From: Streptomyces ardesiacus
GTDB lineage: Bacteria > Actinomycetota > Actinomycetes > Streptomycetales > Streptomycetaceae
Direction of reading: 5' to 3'
NCBI RefSeq assembly: GCF_003112575.1
Contig: NZ_BEWC01000005.1
Location: forward strand, 248,001 to 312,000
Length of the DNA: 64,000 bases
The position numbers were made by a program, and so were the translations under genes. Below are positions 60,999 to 64,000 of the stretch, one piece after another. The notes under the pieces were generated by a model, which did not search any database, was not told the origin of the DNA, and saw only the letters and a list, made by a program, of their open reading frames with translations. Numbering within the stretch: the stretch's first letter is position 1; each line of letters starts with the position of its first letter.

Positions 60999-62557
60999 AC
61001 GGCTCCCTGCACCGGCTCGCCTCACGCACCGCGACCGGGGTCGCCCTGTGCCTGGCCGGTGCGCTCACCCTCACCGCGTCGCCCGCGGCGGCGCACGGGC
61101 CCGGCCCCGCGTCGGCCGACCCCCTCGCCCGCTACCACCGGCAGCACCTCGACTGGAAGAGCTGCCGGCTCGGGCCCGACGACGCGATGGGCGAGGAACT
61201 CCGGCAGGCCGGCGCCCAGTGCGCCGACGTCACCGTCCCGTTGAACTACGACGAACCGGACGGCCGCACCCTCACCGTCGCGATCTCCCGGATCCGGGCC
61301 ACCGACACCGCCCACCGCGTGGGCGCGCTGCTGCTCAACGGCGGTGGCCCCGGCGGCCAGACGATCGGCGACCCGCCGTGGGTGCGCGCGGCGATGAAGC
61401 AGGTCGGTGAACGCTACGACGTGGTGGGCGTCGACCCCCGTTTCGTCGGCCGCAGCACGCCGCTGGACTGCCACTGGCCCACCGGCTCCTTCATACGCGG
61501 CGCGGGGTCCGGGCGGTCGGGCCTCGACCGGTCGGTGGCCGTGGCCGAGGACCTCGCCGACCGCTGCCGGGCCACCCGGGGCGACGTCCTGCCGTACGTC
61601 ACGACCCGGAACACCGCCCGCGACATGGACGTCGTGCGCGCCGCGCTCGGCGAGCGGCGGATCTCCTACCTCGGGTACTCCTACGGCACCTACCTCGGCC
61701 AGGTGTACGCCACGATGTTCCCCGGCCGCACCGACCGGGTCGTGCTCGACGGCGTCGTCACCGCCGACCGCTACAGCCCCCGGCTGCTGCGCGGGACGGA
61801 GCCCGCCAACCGGCACGCGCTCCGGGGCTGGGCCGCCTGGGCGGCCGGCCGCGACGCCGCCCACGGTCTGGGCCGTACGCCGGGGCGGGTGCTGGCGACC
61901 GTGGAGCGGATCCGGGCGGCGGCCGGGCGGTCGCCCCTGCGGGTCGGCGGGTACCGGGTGGACGAGCAGGTGCTGCCCGTCGTCCTCCTCAACGGTCTCT
62001 CGCAGGACAACGACGCCGCCTACGCCGATCTCGCCCGGGCCGTGCGGGACCTGCGCCGCGCCGCGGACGGCCGTACGGTGACGCCCTCGCCGTGGCTGGC
62101 CGACGCGCTCGGTTTCCTGCTGACCGGGTCCGACTCCGCGTACGGCAGCGGGCAGACGGCGATCCTGTGCGGGGACGTCGCGGCGCCGCGCTCGCCCGAG
62201 GTGTACCGGCGTGACGTCGAGCGGTCCCGCGCGGCGTACCCGCTGTTCGGTCCCGTCACCAACAACATCGGACCCTGCGCCTTCTGGGACCCGCCGCGCG
62301 AACGGCCGACCACGGTCCGCGACGACCTCCCGGCCCTGCTGGTGAACGCGACGGGCGACCCGCGCACGACCTACGAGAACGCGCGGTCGCTGCGCCGCAC
62401 GTGGCCCTCCTCGCGCCTGGTCACCCTCCGCGGCGCGGACCAGCACGCCGTGTACGGCGTCTTCGGCAGCGCGTGTGCCGATGCGACGGTCAACGGCTAC
62501 CTGGCCACCGGCCGGCTGCCGGCCGCCGACGTCACCTGCGACCGTCCCTCCGGCTGA
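60995..62557 (+). CDS. Secreted tripeptidyl-aminopeptidase-like alpha/beta hydrolase
   Basis: A 520-aa exported enzyme related to streptomycete SlpD/SlpE/Tap-like proteases. The signal peptide ends ASPAAAHG. Motifs are LNGGGPGGQTIGDP (oxyanion), DVVGVDPRFVGRSTPLDC, the nucleophile elbow YLGYSYGTYLGQVYA, the acid near LVNATGDPRTTYE and His in GADQHAVYG. The C-terminal TAP-like domain is present. ATG 60995 is coupled to the upstream hydrolase gene. It probably trims peptides outside the cell. Confidence 0.9.
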   Translation: MNGSLHRLASRTATGVALCLAGALTLTASPAAAHGPGPASADPLARYHRQHLDWKSCRLGPDDAMGEELRQAGAQCADVTVPLNYDEPDGRTLTVAISRIRATDTAHRVGALLLNGGGPGGQTIGDPPWVRAAMKQVGERYDVVGVDPRFVGRSTPLDCHWPTGSFIRGAGSGRSGLDRSVAVAEDLADRCRATRGDVLPYVTTRNTARDMDVVRAALGERRISYLGYSYGTYLGQVYATMFPGRTDRVVLDGVVTADRYSPRLLRGTEPANRHALRGWAAWAAGRDAAHGLGRTPGRVLATVERIRAAAGRSPLRVGGYRVDEQVLPVVLLNGLSQDNDAAYADLARAVRDLRRAADGRTVTPSPWLADALGFLLTGSDSAYGSGQTAILCGDVAAPRSPEVYRRDVERSRAAYPLFGPVTNNIGPCAFWDPPRERPTTVRDDLPALLVNATGDPRTTYENARSLRRTWPSSRLVTLRGADQHAVYGVFGSACADATVNGYLATGRLPAADVTCDRPSG

Positions 62558-62575
62558 GGGCGGCGGACCGGCCGG

Positions 62576-62602
62576 CCGGCGCCCCCTAAGCAGGGGCGCC
62601 GG
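62576..62602. terminator. Bidirectional terminator
   Basis: A perfect 10-bp stem, CCGGCGCCCC (62576-62585) with 62593-62602, 7-nt loop, between convergent genes. Confidence 0.82.
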
Positions 62603-62660
62603 TCGTTCCGCGCCGGGCGTCATGTACCGGACGGGTCGGGCCGAACGGGACCGGACGGGG

Positions 62661-64000
62661 TCAGGCGTCGGCGGCCGTCCTGCGGCGGCGGGCGACGAGC
62701 ACCGCGCCCGCGCCGAGGACGAGCGCCGCGCCACCCGCCAGGCCGACCGTCGGCAGGGCGTCGCTCGAACCCGTCCGGGCCAGCGCCCCGCCACCGCCGC
62801 CCGTGCCGCTGCCGCCGGACGCCGTCACCGGAGTGGTGGACGCGCCGCCCTGCCCGGTGACGTTGCCGGGCTTGCTGCCGGTGGCGTCGTTCTTGCCCGG
62901 GGAGCCCGCGCCGCCGCCGGCCTTGGCCAGGATCCGGAACTCGTACTGGTCGAGGTCCGGGTAACCGCCGCAGGAGCCGTCGTCGTTGACGTAGTCGGCC
63001 GTGACGAACGCGGCGCCCTGACCGGACGGGACGTCCGCGTCGACCTTCAGCCGCAGCTTGACGTCGAGGGACGCCTTCGACGCGAGCGAGCCGAGGGAGG
63101 AGGCGTCCATCAGGTCGGCGTCGCGCCAGGCCGGGTTCGCGGCGGTGGACCACTCCAGGTCCAGGTGGGAGTCGAGTTCCTTGAGACCCTTGTCGTCGAA
63201 GGCGTGGACGCCCACGTACGGGTAGACCGCGTCCATCGTCTTGGCGGTGCCGTTGGTGATGCGCAGGGTGAAGGTCTGCGTGGTGCCGCCGACGATCTTG
63301 TCCGGCAGTCCGGTGACCGCGGCGGTGAGCCGGGGCTCGGGGACGCACTCGCCGCCCGGCTCCTCCCCGTCCTGCCCGTCTTCGCCGTTTCCGCCGTTTC
63401 CGCCGTCTTCCTCGCCCTCGCCGGCGGCCTCCGCGTCCGCGAGCGCCTTCTCGGCGTCGGCGAGCTTCTCCTTGGCCTCGTCCCGCGCCTTCTGGAGCAG
63501 GCCGATCTTCCGGGTCTGGGCGACGCGGGCGTCGTCGTGGGCGGTCTGCGCCGCGGTGGCCTTGGCGTCGGCGGCGGTCTGGGCGTCCGCGGCCTCCTCG
63601 GCGGCCTTCTCGGCCTCGTCCAGTGCGGTCTGCGCCGCGGCCCTGTCCTCCTCGGTGGTGGCGGCGTCCAGCTTCGCCCGGGCGTCCGCGACGGCCTGGT
63701 CGGCCTCGGTCCTGGCCTTGGCGGCGGCCGCGGCGGCGTTCCCGGTCTCGATGACCGCGGCCTTGGTCGGGTAGGTGTCCGCCTCCATGTCCTTCTCCAG
63801 GAACGTGATGGCGTCGTTCACCGCGACGACGGCGGCGTCGTACTCCTTCTGCGCGCGTTCGACGGCCTGCCGGAGCTCCTCGACCGTCGGCTTCGCGTGC
63901 TGGGTCTGCGACGCGGCGGGCTTCCCGTCGGCGAAGGCCGGCCCGGCGGACAGGAGGACGGCCGGGGAGATCACTGCGGCGGCGACGGCGGTGGCGAGAA
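62661..64000 (-). CDS. Sortase-anchored surface protein with coiled coil (N-terminus beyond window)
   Basis: At least 446 residues, open to the window edge through the signal-peptide core (VISPAVLLSAGPAFADG). Residues about 30-185 of the visible part form a long Ala/Glu/Lys coiled coil. An acidic Gly-rich linker (GEEDGGNGGNGEDGQDGEEP) is followed by a folded domain (about 215-360) with TQTFTLRITNGTAKTMDAVY and two Cys. The C-terminus has the streptomycete sorting signal LARTG, a hydrophobic helix (GLAGGAALVLGAGAVLVA) and RRRR. It is a cell-wall-linked protein for a class E-type sortase. Ligand unknown. Confidence 0.88.
   Translation of the reverse strand, partial: LATAVAAAVISPAVLLSAGPAFADGKPAASQTQHAKPTVEELRQAVERAQKEYDAAVVAVNDAITFLEKDMEADTYPTKAAVIETGNAAAAAAKARTEADQAVADARAKLDAATTEEDRAAAQTALDEAEKAAEEAADAQTAADAKATAAQTAHDDARVAQTRKIGLLQKARDEAKEKLADAEKALADAEAAGEGEEDGGNGGNGEDGQDGEEPGGECVPEPRLTAAVTGLPDKIVGGTTQTFTLRITNGTAKTMDAVYPYVGVHAFDDKGLKELDSHLDLEWSTAANPAWRDADLMDASSLGSLASKASLDVKLRLKVDADVPSGQGAAFVTADYVNDDGSCGGYPDLDQYEFRILAKAGGGAGSPGKNDATGSKPGNVTGQGGASTTPVTASGGSGTGGGGGALARTGSSDALPTVGLAGGAALVLGAGAVLVARRRRTAADA

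Overview
The window is high-GC Streptomyces chromosome. The evidence is near-uniform G/C third positions, the actinomycete dnaK-grpE-dnaJ-hspR operon with clpB nearby and HAIR operators at both loci, GTG starts with GGAGG-type ribosome sites, CebR-, DUF5994- and LuxR/TrmB-type genes, and a RepSA/SpdB/TraSA-type conjugative element. No function was checked against a database; all names come from reading motifs in the sequence.

Layout. 1-11.8 kb is ordinary core: aldose epimerase end, SRPBCC membrane protein, two-component system, spermidine-synthase-like membrane protein, DUF2617, a Gly/Cys-rich small membrane protein, class I aminotransferase, YbjN protein and clpB. 12.0-15.6 kb holds a degenerate Rieske-like protein, a small secreted peptide and three paralogous LuxR/TrmB-like regulators. 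15.8-24 kb holds an orphan sugar-binding lipoprotein, the dnaK operon and a large membrane-anchored Fe-S oxidoreductase. 24-30 kb holds two FG-GAP/VCBS-repeat exported proteins and a Yip1-like membrane protein.

30.0-39.1 kb is a complete integrative conjugative element of the actinomycete (AICE) type: serine integrase, rolling-circle Rep, small Spd-like transfer proteins, FtsK/SpoIIIE-type Tra, a GntR/KorSA-like regulator with three CCTAGG palindromic operators, a YdcF-like protein, a 150-bp nested inverted repeat and an AT-richer membrane cargo protein. It is inserted in the 3' end of a phosphoribosyltransferase gene. The original last codons remain at the left junction, and the element supplies a new C-terminus at the right junction.

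39.1-40.8 kb returns to core: dcd, a small zinc-ribbon gene and tRNA-Gly(CCC). The tRNA 3' half recurs at 50.9, 52.4 and 53.6 kb. Each copy is preceded, about 126 bp upstream, by a similar segment with two GTGCCC-type boxes 11 bp apart, and the same paired boxes sit beside the tRNA. I read this as three stacked, integrase-less islands. The first (40.8-51.0 kb) carries a transposase remnant, a truncated XRE/TPR regulator, a terC remnant, a PAS-GAF-SpoIIE phosphatase, a fatty-acid desaturase and four DUF5994 paralogues. The second carries vapBC. The third carries an AA10 lytic polysaccharide monooxygenase under a CebR-type operator.

53.7-64 kb holds an alpha/beta hydrolase with a divergent TetR, a second TetR with an SDR lacking the catalytic Tyr, a NaChBac-like ion channel, a frameshifted FUSC protein, a secreted serine hydrolase plus tripeptidyl-peptidase-like hydrolase pair, and a sortase-anchored (LARTG) coiled-coil surface protein cut by the window end.
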